Origin: Acanthosoma haemorrhoidale
Taxonomy: Eukaryota > Arthropoda > Insecta > Hemiptera > Acanthosomatidae
Direction of reading: 5' to 3'
Assembly: GCA_930367205.1 (NCBI GenBank)
Contig: OV884014.1
Span: forward strand, 69,977,104-70,041,103
Length of the DNA stretch: 64,000 nt
This document shows positions 21,656 through 32,885 of this stretch, piece by piece. Within the stretch, counting starts at the first letter, position 1. The number at the start of each line of letters is the position of its first letter. The notes below the pieces were generated by a model. It was given only the letters and a program-made list of their open reading frames with translations, did no database searches and was not told the DNA's origin. The position numbers were made by a program, and so were the translations under genes.

Positions 21656-21732
21656 ATTTAACATATTTTCCCGATTAAACCTTACTTACTTTAACTACTT
21701 TCATCCCAACGTTTTGAAAAATCATTTTCATT

Positions 21733-21960
21733 GCTTTCATGAAGACTGCTTGAAAAGGATAAATATTGATGCTATGTCGTTTAATTAAAACATTAAGCAT
21801 CAAAGTGTTCACTACCTTGGAGTAATTATATGTACAAGACTGACCTGGAGACTAAAACCACGTGCAAACTACAAGCTGTACAAGATTAACAGACAATAAA
21901 ATTGATTATACGACATTAATTTACAAAGTACCAATATTTACTTGCCCTGCAACAACACAA
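21733..21960 (+). repeat. Diverged tandem family, unit 3
   Basis: GACTGCTTGAAAAGGATAAA, then ATTGATGCTATGTCG and GACCTGGAGACT as in unit 2. It decays after about 21920. Confidence 0.65.
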
Positions 21961-22655
21961 GCAAGTCCATCAACACATGAAAAAACGAAACGCTATGGTT
22001 CGTTGCTTATTAATTTATTTAGAAATAGGAATGCGCACAATATCACAAAGTATAGACCACCATGCTGACCGTAGATGCAATGATATTCTACAACTATCAT
22101 CAGGGAAAATATCCTATCCAACAGCTACTAGTAATAATGCATCAATTGGTTGAATAATTTTTTTTTATAGTCTTTTATTGCATGTTGTTCATTTGTGAAC
22201 ATTGTGTAAGATAATTACGTATTGGTTCAGGTAAAGATAGATTGATTTATTACAGATTGACATAATGAGTGTTTATGGTTACAGTGGTCTTTTAATTGCC
22301 TGAAGAGCTAGTTTTATTATATGACACAGCAGCCTAGAATTGATGGAAACTTTGCTGTAGAAAACGTATTTCTCTGCAACAGCAGACAGCCTGACATGTA
22401 GGATGCAATGAGCTAACATATAACCCCCACTTAAAATGTATAAACCGTTTCCATGGTGCGGATGCGCCTCGCTGAGAATACGGCAGAGCTGAGGGACTTG
22501 AAAGCATATCAACAAGCCTTTGCAAGTTCTGGGAAACATTAGGCAAGTAAGGGCAAGGAAGAGGGAGAAGAAGTAGAAGAAGAGGAATCGCTCCATGATC
22601 GGACAGGACAATGGTCCCGAAGACGCTGATTGCTCGCAGGCACCTGGCCCGGTAC
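21961..22655. other. GC-richer stretch beside an exon candidate
   Basis: AT-rich to 22300, then G+C rises. The minus frames here (22279-22611 and 22334-22546) are Leu/Phe-rich or Ser-rich with no known match. Confidence 0.3.
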
Positions 22656-22835
22656 CTGCTCAGCAGTCAGAGCCTCAGGCCCGAACAAGACATCAGCCAC
22701 CATTGTCAACCACCTGCGGGACTGCTCTGCATTATTAATCAGTTCTCGGGTCTCCGGGAGGGTCTGCTGGACCGCCGCAAGGCTCTTGTCTTCACAACTG
22801 CTCAATCGCAGCTGCCAGTCAACTCGGTCCAAGGC
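22656..22835 (-). CDS. Candidate coding exon, product unknown
   Basis: On the minus strand a 60-codon frame reads LDRVDWQLRLSSCEDKSLAA, then LPETRELINNAEQSRRWLTM and VLFGPEALTAEQ. Its composition and codon use (GCC, CTG, GAG) look coding and differ from the surrounding AT-rich DNA. A possible acceptor (TTTACTACTGAG) precedes the segment and a good donor match, CAG|GTACCG, follows EQ at 22656. The open frame itself runs on to 22539 with a low-complexity Ser tail, which argues for splicing at the donor. There is no ATG, so it would be an internal exon of a minus-strand gene whose other exons I cannot find. I do not recognise the family. A piece of an unidentified repeat is the main alternative. 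Confidence 0.28.
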
Positions 22836-25800
22836 TCAGTAGTAAAGGGATAATAGTTTATATTTAACTAGGCAAAACCCAGGACCTGATGCAACATACA
22901 CAGCCTGTTGAAACGCTCCCAACAAACACTTCAACTCGCGGCTGAAAACTACTTCATAGTATAAATCAAGTTAGATAAATTCTAAAAAGATAAATACAGT
23001 ATAACGAGTAAGAAATAAAATTTATAACCATGACCATTATTAAAGTAGGATATATTCAAAAAAGAGTGGCAACATATACATTTATGTAGAACTAAGAATA
23101 ACAGATTGGTTATTAATAAAAAAATAAATATATTTTTTATATCAATATATCAGTAACAAACACATAGCCGAGGGTAATGCACCATTCATGGTTCTAAAGG
23201 TAAACAAATGTGTTTTTTGATTTTTTTCAGTTTTATACTCAAAATCTCAATTGGCTTACTCTACTCAAATATTTAACAGCGCATGAAGAACAGTTCACAA
23301 GCTGTCAATAATTTACTTTTTTATGGACTATATGCAATACCGATTTTTTTAAAATTAATAAACCCATCTCAGATCATCCTCGTAAAATTTGTAGTGGGGG
23401 TTTATTTTTATTTGTGAAATAAAAAATGGTAATAAAGTATAGAAATTACCATGCACGTTATATATCGTATAATTTGGACGAAAAATTCTTGTTGATATTC
23501 AAATTAAAGATAACATCCCAAAATCCAAGTAAAAGAAAAAATCAATTCCCATAAAAACATTTGAGCCCAAAACCGTCTAAACCTTGAGCTACGTCAAATG
23601 AAGACCCCTGTACCATTTGTATTGTTACTCTCTCGTAATTTAGTACAGGTGTTTAATAATAGCATTCTGTGAAATAAAAAAGCCTGGTTTACTGGACTAA
23701 AAACTCCTCTTTGGACGAAAAAAAAAAAGAAATGTAGACTGAAAAGTATCCCACCAGTCCTAATATCCCGATCATGACTTATCCGGGATTCAATATCAGG
23801 GTAGAAACCGTGTCGTGCGGACATCCATACAATCAAAGGCCGTGTCCAGACCATCCAGACTGTTCCTCCGACTCCAGGACTACACAACATCCCAGACGCA
23901 ATAAACAACCCTTCCCTGTTATTAAGAGATAGGTTTCACTCCGGGACTAATCCCACTTTACAGCCGTCACCCACAGGGCCGGAGTAGCCAGCAGGTTGTT
24001 AAAGAATGACGTCGGTCTGATTTGGAACGAATCCATCCCACTATCCCACGTGGATAATGACCAGCCATGCCGACCTGTAGGAAGTAATGCCTGTGCCGCG
24101 GCGGCCGAAGGTTCCAACGTTTCCACTTCGGTTCCGAACGTCTCTCCGCGTCAATTTATACCTTCCTATTCCTTTACATATATTCCTTGGCACTTTTCAT
24201 ACAGTCCGATACGAGCAGAGGTCAAGGCGTTTGAATATGGCTCTTCGTTAAAATAATCTAGTCCACTGGGTTCTTCTCTTAGAAGACATGTTCCCATTCT
24301 GTTCCCAAACCAGAATTCCTTTTTAAAAGTGAGTTTCTTAAACGCGTTATACCTCCATATCTTTGGTGGATAATTTAAGGATTTTTTTCTTTTAGAGTGA
24401 AATGAGTGACTGCTCGAATCTTAATAAAGAACCATTTTAGATAAGCAAAAAATGTTATCTCCAATCTTGAGGTCTTGCAGCAATTGGTAGGTATGTAATT
24501 TTAATTTTATATGTGTAGTTATGTTGTATTTTAAGGGGAGTCTTTCAATTATAATAATGGCGTGGAAAAGGTGAAAATTCAATGTCTTAACAGAAATTTT
24601 CACATCAACTGTAATATACATATATTTTTAATCCCCTCTCTCTTATTCATTCTGCCTAAAGAGCTACCCGAAGTAGCACCAATTGGACACATTTTACCCA
24701 ATAGAGCTCACAATCAGCCAAGAAACTCATCAAACAAATAGGTTAATTTGTTCAACACTACCCTAGGTTTTAAAATGTGTATGTTCATTCCTATAAATCT
24801 TTGCATTATTACAAACATAGCTTATTTGATTCAATAATTGAGGTAAGGAAGCATTCCCAATAGGGCAACGGACATCTTAAAGTAAGTTAGTGAGTTATCA
24901 TGATCAGAAGATTCGTATAACTATTAACCTTGATAGTTTAAATCTTCTCTCCTTTTGTTTTATCATTGCAAGAGCTTGTAAGAAATGAATAAAATATTCT
25001 GGAATGAGCAAGGATGAAGCTATCTATCCTTTACTTTGAAGTTTACCTTCTAACTAAAAGTTTGACTTTTGCAATTCAAGCAGTAATGCGGTTCCCCTCT
25101 TCCCCAACAGGCAATACGATTCACAGCTGTACTGCAGGAAATCTTATTTTCCACAAGGTTTACCCCAAGAAGGAATACATATTAGATGAATTTCATCTAA
25201 GCAAAGTAACCATTTATCAATGGGGGTCTTGTGAAAGGTTTAGGCCTCAGTAAACACCTGTGTCTGGGCGCACCCTCCCCTCGTTCTGGGAATAAATAAG
25301 GTTTATTCGGAATGGACCCCCCCCCCTTCACCAGTAGGTACAAAGGAACGACCTTTAGCGGATCTGTTGGGATATTATTCACAGAGCAACAGACACACAC
25401 ACAGAGTCGTGAATGAGGAGGCTTGATTCTCTGCAACCAGAGGGGGATATTGAATTTCATGAATGGCCTTGAATATCGCCAACGGGAGCGGAGGGTCGAA
25501 GCACCCTGCTTGGTGCCTGGCAACACCCCTTCTGCTCTTCATAGCACCGGAGGGGTACACGCCAGAGCAGCCCCAAGCCGAATTTAAAATTTAAAGTAGA
25601 ACTGTCTGTCTGTCTGTCCAAACACAAAAACCGCTGGGGAGAGGAATTAGCGAGGGGTGTTGGCACACCGCTGTTACATAATTCGGATTTGTCCAATTTG
25701 TACACCAACCGCATTTGTCCCACAATCCCTCATATTCACACCTCCCTTACTCTGTGGAATGATCTTTTTTTAATTTATTCTGTATTTTTTTTATTAGAGT

Positions 25801-28261
25801 TACAATCCGGTGAATATTTTCTTGCTCACAGGTGGAAAGACAATTAGATTTAGATGAAAGAATCGAATGTGTGGACGAATCGGAATTGACCGACGAAGTG
25901 TGGTCGGGTGTAAAGCCCAAAAGTGTAATCCGCAAAAAGGATGTGATTTGAAAAAAGAAGTTCAGATTCCAAGACAAGGAGAGTAAAAATGTCAAAGAAT
26001 TATAGCACCAATAGTTTGAGGTAGGGGTAGTTAACCTAGTTAATATTGAAGTGGCTGATATGGTAGTCCTAATTTTCCCCAGTTCCAGCAGTCGCACGTC
26101 CAAATAAGAAGTCATCCCCACCTCCCCCCTTCCAAAAAAACCCTAAAAGTAGACCGCGGCTTTTAAAACAGTTTACTTTCATTATTTAGTCAGTTTTAAG
26201 TGCCTAGAACTAAAGCAGGATATGATACTACATAAATTCGAATAGTTCTGTCACAAGTGATAAAGTGTGGCGGAAATAGTAAAATAAATAGTAATAACTA
26301 TTTTTTGTGGATATTGACTTCTAACGAGCACATTAAGTAGAATACTATTTCTACCTATCGAACTCACCATGTAAAAGACATGTACATTCAAGGCGTTCAG
26401 TTCGCGATAAATATTTTTTATTTACACGATAAAGGCAGCATTTTGTCTTTCGTTTAGAGGTACATTTTTAGGGGGGGGGGGTTACCCAACTAACTGATGA
26501 GGGAAAACTAAAAACATAAAAATATCTGCGAAATATGTTGACTGTGCTCACTGATCGCACATTCACTGAAGAGGGAAATTATTCACGGTTCTCTATCTTG
26601 TTCCAAGGGAGAAAACAATAATAGAAATAAAAACATACCACAGGTCAACATTTTGATAGCCTGAAAACTTGGCCAGATGGTAAGACAATAGTGCAGCTAA
26701 GAGATTTAGAGCCTGAACCAAAACAGAAATAAGACACATCGCTGGCCAAGATTGAATAAGATACAATAAATCGAGTGGGAATGCTGTCCGTGTTCCCTGC
26801 CCACCTGATTCTGTAATTAGGGATAGATGAAGGTGAATTTGGCACCATTTGGTGCCCACGCAACCACAGTCCAAAATGGTTTAATGGTTCCCCTCGGGTG
26901 GAAGTGAGTCACTGATCTCTGTGATTTCGTAACGGTTCGGCGATCATGCTTTCTATCAAAACCGACCAAGTGTTCAACTTTTTTTTCAAACACTTTTGTT
27001 ACAATCCATTAGGCTTATTAAAAACTATCGTTAGCTTGGCGAATTTTCACACCAAGGATTTCAGCTTACTTTAGTATGCATAGTGCAATTAATAAAATTA
27101 AAACGTAAACATAGAGCTTATCGGAGACTCGAATCACAAGATAGTTGACGTGAATACTCGGCACTGTTACTGGATTCGGCAATGCATTTAGCAATAAATA
27201 AATACATTTTATTCAGGGGGAGAGGGAACCCGCAAGGTGGCGCAATTGTGTCATACGGGTTTTGAACCAGCTGTTTCTTAGAATTCCATCGAGTAATGAT
27301 TGAAAAAATTATATATATGTATGATAACCTAATAACATTGTTTATTTTATGATTGTATAAGTAATATAGATTTTTACTTTGTGTTAATCATTCAGGTTAA
27401 TTGCTCAGCAATATTAATTGTTCGGGTATTAGTTTTCAATCGGATACTCGTTCCTTGACGCAATTTAAAGATGCATTGGTTCATGGTCGAATTACGCATT
27501 TTGCCGTCACCACCTCTGTGTCACTAAGTCCGAAGGCCACCTCCTCGACTAAATATTTATCGTTTGTAATTTGCCTTCGTTTCGTAACTGCAAGACGAAA
27601 CATTAACAAAAAGTTTCGTTCATGCCTTAAGTTTCTCGCCAAATAAAAATTAAGACCAAATGCAAGAAGCACAACAGACCATACATATATTTCAAATTAC
27701 CGATTGAGGATGGAGTCCTTGGCAATGCTAATATCCTACTGTAAGTCGAAGTTTGTAGTTTCCTCTAAAGCATTATCTTGCAGGGCGTACAATCCAGCCC
27801 TCCGCCAAGAGACGCTGATTGAAACATAAGACGAGGAGTGCTTTTGTTGTGGTGGCAGGCGGGAGCAATAAGCATTATCTACAGGCGGTTGGGTATATGT
27901 ATAAGTCTTAATGAGCGGGATCCGAAACGCCGAGGGGAAGACGGGCTATAGACGAGCCCAAGGGCCTAACTTTATCCGGAGAACAGGCATAGTACATTTC
28001 TGGAAGGGGCGGCGGGGGTGGCGTATCGGGGGAGCAGCAGGCTCACAGCAACACTTGCCGGGGGTCGAGAGTGCATTCGGGAGAATATTGCCCCTAACTA
28101 ATGAATGTGATCTGAGGAGCTTAGTAACCGATGATTTCAAAGAGGATTGACTTAGGGCATGATCACGGAGCAGAAGACCGAAAAAAATGACTTAAGAAAA
28201 AATTCTATTATATAAAAAAGTTTTTGTCATGCCATACTAAGTGAAATCTGTTGGCAGCGCC
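22836..28261. other. No identifiable gene; scattered GC-richer patches
   Basis: Mostly AT-rich. GC-richer patches at 23760-24200, 25250-25740, 26740-26940 and 27780-28140 carry frames of 80-124 codons, on either strand, with no match I know. The longest is 25747-26121 minus, 124 codons, Ser/Thr/Leu-rich. (CTGT)n lies near 25603-25620, and C- or G-runs occur at about 25317 and 26471. Confidence 0.4.
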
Positions 28262-28335
28262 TGGAACTTTAGGACCTCTAGATTGGATTTGAACTAGCAA
28301 GGCTTTCACTTCGACAAGGAGAATTACCGAGTAAT
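28262..28335 (-). other. tRNA-like segment (SINE head or tRNA pseudogene)
   Basis: On the minus strand: D-arm-like ACTCGGTAATTCTCC, then about 25 bases later CTAGTTCAAATCCAATCTAG, a B box inside a paired T-arm-like stem. No pol III terminator or tail was resolved. Confidence 0.4.
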
Positions 28336-31210
28336 TGTTTTTAATATTACAACAATAGTCAATTATTAAATAATTTGACTAGTAATAATTAAAAATATAG
28401 AGCATTTTTTATTTATCAAAGGAGGAAAAAAAATTAGTGATTTTGAATGGCCATATAGAATTATTAGATCAGTTCCTATCAGTTAAGAAATATATTATAT
28501 AAGTTGAATGTTGTTAGAATAAAATATTACAATTTGTATCTTTTACGTGCTCACGTATATACCAGTAGTTCCCAACGTGCGAATAGAGCTTTAAAAAAAA
28601 GTGTAGAAAATTAAGGGTGCGTCTTTATACTTTCATCCAAGAAATCAAGTATTTAAATTCTGGTGGCTTTGAAAGGAAGTGTAGTTTTTGCGGAGCCTTG
28701 ACAATCGTAATTACAAAAACTAAACAGAATCGATTAGTTTGTTTTGTTAAGCCTATCCTACTTTTTATTGTTAAAAATCAATTTATTTTGTTAAACAACA
28801 ATGGGACGACCAAAATTATAATTTACAATGAAAGAAAAGGACAACTTAAATAATAGTCAAGTCTGTCAGATGAAAAGAGGTAAATTGAAAAACTTTTTTT
28901 TCATTCTTTAAATAATAATTATCATTAACATGTTTTTCCAAAAATTTATTTGTACGACCTTGTAAAAAACGGACATTTATGTCGTTGTTAGAAAAACGTA
29001 TGGATTCCATCAATACCTCCTTTGGTGAAATGAATCGCAAATTCGAATGGAATTATGTCTTATGAATGAAACACATTTAACTTAAAATGGAAGTTCCAGA
29101 TAATAACTGAATGAATTATTAAATTCCATGTTACCGTGGGTGTGATATGCCATTCTGTGATAATTATACTTTTATTTGTATGTGGCTGCACAATTGTATG
29201 TTATTTACATCTACAGCTTACATACCACGGGCACATAAAGAACATCCAACTGCATGTGTTGTCGGATCAACAACAGCGAGTGATATGTAAATTGACCGAA
29301 ATTATAAATTTCAAGAATGAATCAAGCTCCAATACGCTCCTCGGATAACAGTATTTACCCAGGCAAGAGCGGCACTACGGCCGGCCCATAATGACGGGCC
29401 ATCAGGAGTGAAGAAGCGGAATGAAGTAGACAGGAGGATACGCTCACGACGGGCCGTTATTAGGGCGGCAGAGGCGGTAGATGTATTATTACTGGAGCTG
29501 GAAATAGGCACTGGCAACTGGAGCCAAGCTCTGGAGCGTAGGCTAATGAGCAGCACTTTCTAAGGTGATCCCGGCGTCTCTGGACCGTATCGGCTTTGAT
29601 CCAACGGGATTCGGGACTCTTTCTGAAGAGGAGTCATCGGTGCAGGAAAAAGTAACAGTGACAGTCATTCGGAGACTGGCAACAGCAAAAGAGATAACGT
29701 AAACGATTAATCAGTGTAAACAATATACAACTCAAAGAGTACATATTCTCAATGTAGTGAATTATATGCATAATATTCTGATATAGTTATATTTTATGTA
29801 AAGCTTGAAATTAGCATAAATTATTTTGAAATAGACAATGCAATAAAAGGTTATAGGTATTTGAGCTCATCTTAAAAACTAAGTTAAATTAGGATACCTA
29901 AACACCCTTTATCTAACGACTATAAAATGAATATGAAATGAATCACTTTATTATCTGACATTGTCCTCTAAGAATAACCACAACAGAAAATTCATAGCAC
30001 TGATAATATTACACTGTTAATGAAATACAAATATTAAACGAATAAAATAAATAAAAATAATAATTATGGCGATATGAATTTTTAGAAAGAGGCTGATAGC
30101 CATGGTGTTTAACGCGGGACTTGTCAGGTATTGAAACGAAACGGATAAATTCCGTGGATGAACTCACCCACTTTCAACTCCCAAAGCATCTCAGGTAAAT
30201 GGTTGATCTTAGCTACCTGGAACGAGGCGATTGGCCCATATTTGGAAGCATCTCCTTATAAACCAAATATTTAAGTTACAATACAATTTAGACCGTAACA
30301 TGTACATTAGAATGCAACAGAAAATATTATCGAAATTGGTTTGTGAGGTAAATAAAATCACGTTTGTGTATTGATTCACAAGCATTGATTCAACATTTGC
30401 TACCGTTCTATATTGTAGTTTTTATTAACCTTTGACTTTGTCCTTCCAAGTGCCTGCAATAATATATAGGTATAGTGTTTGTTTATATCTGTACCAATAC
30501 CTTTCGGTTCCTTCAATTTGTGGTTTTCGGTTGGAATTCCTGTCTCCCACCCGTGGGTATTCAACCTCCCACCAACATCTTAATCATATCATCCCTTTTC
30601 GACTTATTTGACATGTTTTACTCATTTTTAAGTGTAGGATTTTTTTGACAAAAGTCCTTTCAATAAAGTGGTAGTTTGTTAGATGGATGGTTCTCGAGCT
30701 AATACTATCACAATACTATTTAAAATCTACATTTTACAACCCCAAATGTAAGGAAGCGAGAATAAACCTCCTCCCACATATTTTTGGACCATAAGCTGAG
30801 TGCTCAGTGAAGAAATCGCCATCAAATTTACACGGACTGACTCCCAGGCAGGCTCATTAGGCCGGCAGTTGTTGCTATGGTCGGTTGCACGCGGTCCAAA
30901 GGGTCCAAGCAAAAAATACCAGCCTGAGGTACATGGACTGGAAGTAATACAAGAATTTTTTATTGCGACTGCTGCTTAGTTTCTTTGTTCTTCGCATTTA
31001 TACATGCGGGGTCCGCAGGTCGGTTCTTACAGAGGTATGTGAAAATAATGGCAGTTGTTCTAAGCAAGATAAAACCTAACAACTTAAGACAAAGTACTTC
31101 TTCTTCAAAATATCCAATCACGTTTTTTCAAGAACTGATACTCAATGTTTGAGGCTGCTTTAGCAACTTCAATATTTTAATACATCGCTCTTATTATAAA
31201 TGTTACTTAC
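28336..31210. other. No identifiable gene; GC-richer island at 29340-29690
   Basis: AT-rich except 29340-29690. There, after a possible acceptor TATTTACCCAG at 29362, a 60-codon plus frame reads ARAALRPAHNDGPSGVKKRN ... VIRAAEAVDVLLLELEIGTG to a stop at about 29552. Ala/Arg-rich, unrecognised and too weak to call as a gene. Confidence 0.35.
31206..31210. repeat. 5-bp target duplication of solo LTR B (left; right copy 32485-32489)
   Basis: CTTAC on both sides of the LTR, a perfect match. Confidence 0.85.
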
Positions 31211-31803
31211 TGCCGGGTCAAGATTGTCGATCCCCAAAGCAGGGAGGAGCCGCCCGCCGCGGGCTAGGGTCGCTGCAACCTCTAGCCGCCGTCCGGCGAG
31301 CGCCTAGAAAGAGATAAGGCGGTGGACATGTGGTCTTTCACCCTGACTGCCGGGCTAGTCGGCGGGCAGCCTAATTCGTTTTGATCTGACTCCATAAGAT
31401 CTTAGAAGGTGTGTGCCGGGACAGTGCACTATGTTCAGCAGAAGGGTAGGTTTATAGATAGTTAATGTGGTCTTGGAATGACCACGAATTCACACTCGGT
31501 GTCTAAGGGGTTTTTCGCCTGGCGAAAACCGTCCGGATCCTAAAGGCGAGTGTGAACCGGAGAGAAGTAGACTGGATTGGGAGACGCTACTAGGTAAAGT
31601 TTGTAGGGCCACGGCAACCGTTGTCCGCGAGGGAGAGGTCTCTCCCAAGGAGGTGCTAGTTTTATCAAGACGAAGGCAGGGATTCCCACTAGGAAGGTAT
31701 GGGGTCTGACAACAACAGACTGAAACATAGCGAGGTTAGGAGAGAAAGATGCAGAGGTAGTTGAATGAGAAGGCCATGATTTGAGTAGAGCAGCAAGTGC
31801 CAG

Positions 31804-31806
<3 letters not shown>

Positions 31807-31846
<40 letters not shown>
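31807..31846. repeat. (GA)n microsatellite inside LTR B
   Basis: About 20 GA units. The corresponding place in copy A has only a few (GAGAGAGAGG), so the run expanded in copy B. Confidence 0.95.
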
Positions 31847-31848
<2 letters not shown>

Positions 31849-32064
31849 GTTTTTTTTTTAATTTATTGATTATTTTTTTATTATTAATTGATCAAAAGTT
31901 TTACAATTTACAAATTTCTCCTCTTACTGCATAAGCAGATGCATTCGAAGGATGTTAGAATTACAATAACAATTTTCTATTTGAAATTAAAATAATAAAT
32001 CACTGGGTACAGGACTAGGTGGTGGGTTCACCTTCACCTTACAACGAGGAAATCTTTCTTCCAC

Positions 32065-32271
32065 TTTTTTTTTTTTTTTTTCCTTAGCTCTCAAACTTAT
32101 AAAAATAGGATGTGGGAAAAATAAAGGAAAATTATTTTGGGCTAATGGGTGCCTTTCACTGAGGGGAGTCCCCCCCCCCCCCCATTTGAAGGATGTATGA
32201 GAAGGATATAGGGTGTGGAATGCCTAAAGGAGGCGGGTGGAATCAGGAAGGTAGTGTGAGTCTACCGAGGG
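32065..32271 (-). mobile_element. Short LINE tail nested in LTR B, with 12-bp target duplication
   Basis: Poly(T) then CCTTAGCTCTCAAACTTATA and about 190 bases of 3'UTR, the same subfamily as 42687-42881 and 52903-53210. Flanked by perfect TCTTTCTTCCAC at 32053-32064 and 32272-32283. A textbook target-primed insertion of only the last 207 bases. Confidence 0.95.
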
Positions 32272-32298
32272 TCTTTCTTCCACCCTAACGCGCTCGGG

Positions 32299-32305
32299 TT
32301 ATATA
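32299..32305 (+). promoter_or_regulatory. TATA-like motif of the LTR family
   Basis: TTATATAGGCAGGCC here. Copy C (minus strand) has TTATATAGACAGGTC at about 62913-62927, and copy A has a mutated TTACATAGCCGGCC. Conservation between copies and a position about 185 bases before the LTR end fit the LTR promoter. Confidence 0.5.
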
Positions 32306-32489
32306 GGCAGGCCAGCCGTTATGGGGATGGATCCCCACCTGCGACTGTTTCCCCCACTAGCTTCTCCCCCTCTCCGACTGACGTCATAATCTTTATTATA
32401 AACAGATGGAAACATAGATAGATATTTTCTGGTCCGAGAAGAGGGGAACTTCTAATTATTCGTAATTAAGAGGTGCCCACAACACTTAC

Positions 32490-32639
32490 TATTAGCTATT
32501 CCATCAAGATCGATCAAGAGTTTGGCTAAAAATGCTAAAAAGATACAATAGTCTATGCTGTGTGACCAAATGTCACAATAATATCGCGAAACAAGTAAGG
32601 GGACAACAGCCTAAGAAGTATTGAACCACTTGACACTCG
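32490..32639. other. No gene seen
   Basis: Short stretch leading into a LINE remnant; possibly part of it. Confidence 0.3.
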
Positions 32640-32885
32640 GGGGTGGAAGAATTATAACCAGTCCAAAAAAGAGGAAGTGGTTTGGACTCATCTGGAGATA
32701 GGCTTTGCTCGTCTCACCCACGCCCGTATCATGTGTCGGAGCTGACATCCTCACAGAATACCTTGGGCACCAACGACACAGAGAACAACACAGACTTTCA
32801 ACCGACATCAGTGAAATGCAAAGTATTCAGATAAAGGAGCTTATTAATTTTTGAGGGAGTTAGTGAGGCAATTTTTACAATGTTT
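32640..32885 (+). pseudogene. LINE RNase H / C-terminal remnant (I- or R1-like)
   Basis: The plus frame reads EEVVWTHLEIGFARLTHARI, the familiar R-x-x-V-x-T-R-L-R-I-G-H-T-R-L-T-H segment at the end of the RNase H region of I/R1-type LINEs. After a stop and a frameshift, STDISEMQSIQIKELINF follows, similar to the usual end of these proteins. Old and broken. Pattern recognition only. Confidence 0.5.

Larger units (their letters stand above)
31211..32484 (+). mobile_element. Solo LTR, family copy B, carrying a nested LINE tail
   Basis: Starts TGCCGGG (TGTCGGG in copies A and C), ends ACAACA, flanked by perfect CTTAC duplications. Without the nested insertion at 32065-32271 and its 12-bp duplication it is about 1055 bp. 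It contains the same conserved blocks as copy A plus a (GA)n run at about 31807-31846. No gag, protease or RT sequence adjoins either side, so it is a solo LTR left by recombination between LTRs. A 5-bp duplication with TG...CA ends suits Ty3/gypsy or BEL/Pao; I cannot choose without internal sequence. Confidence 0.9.
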
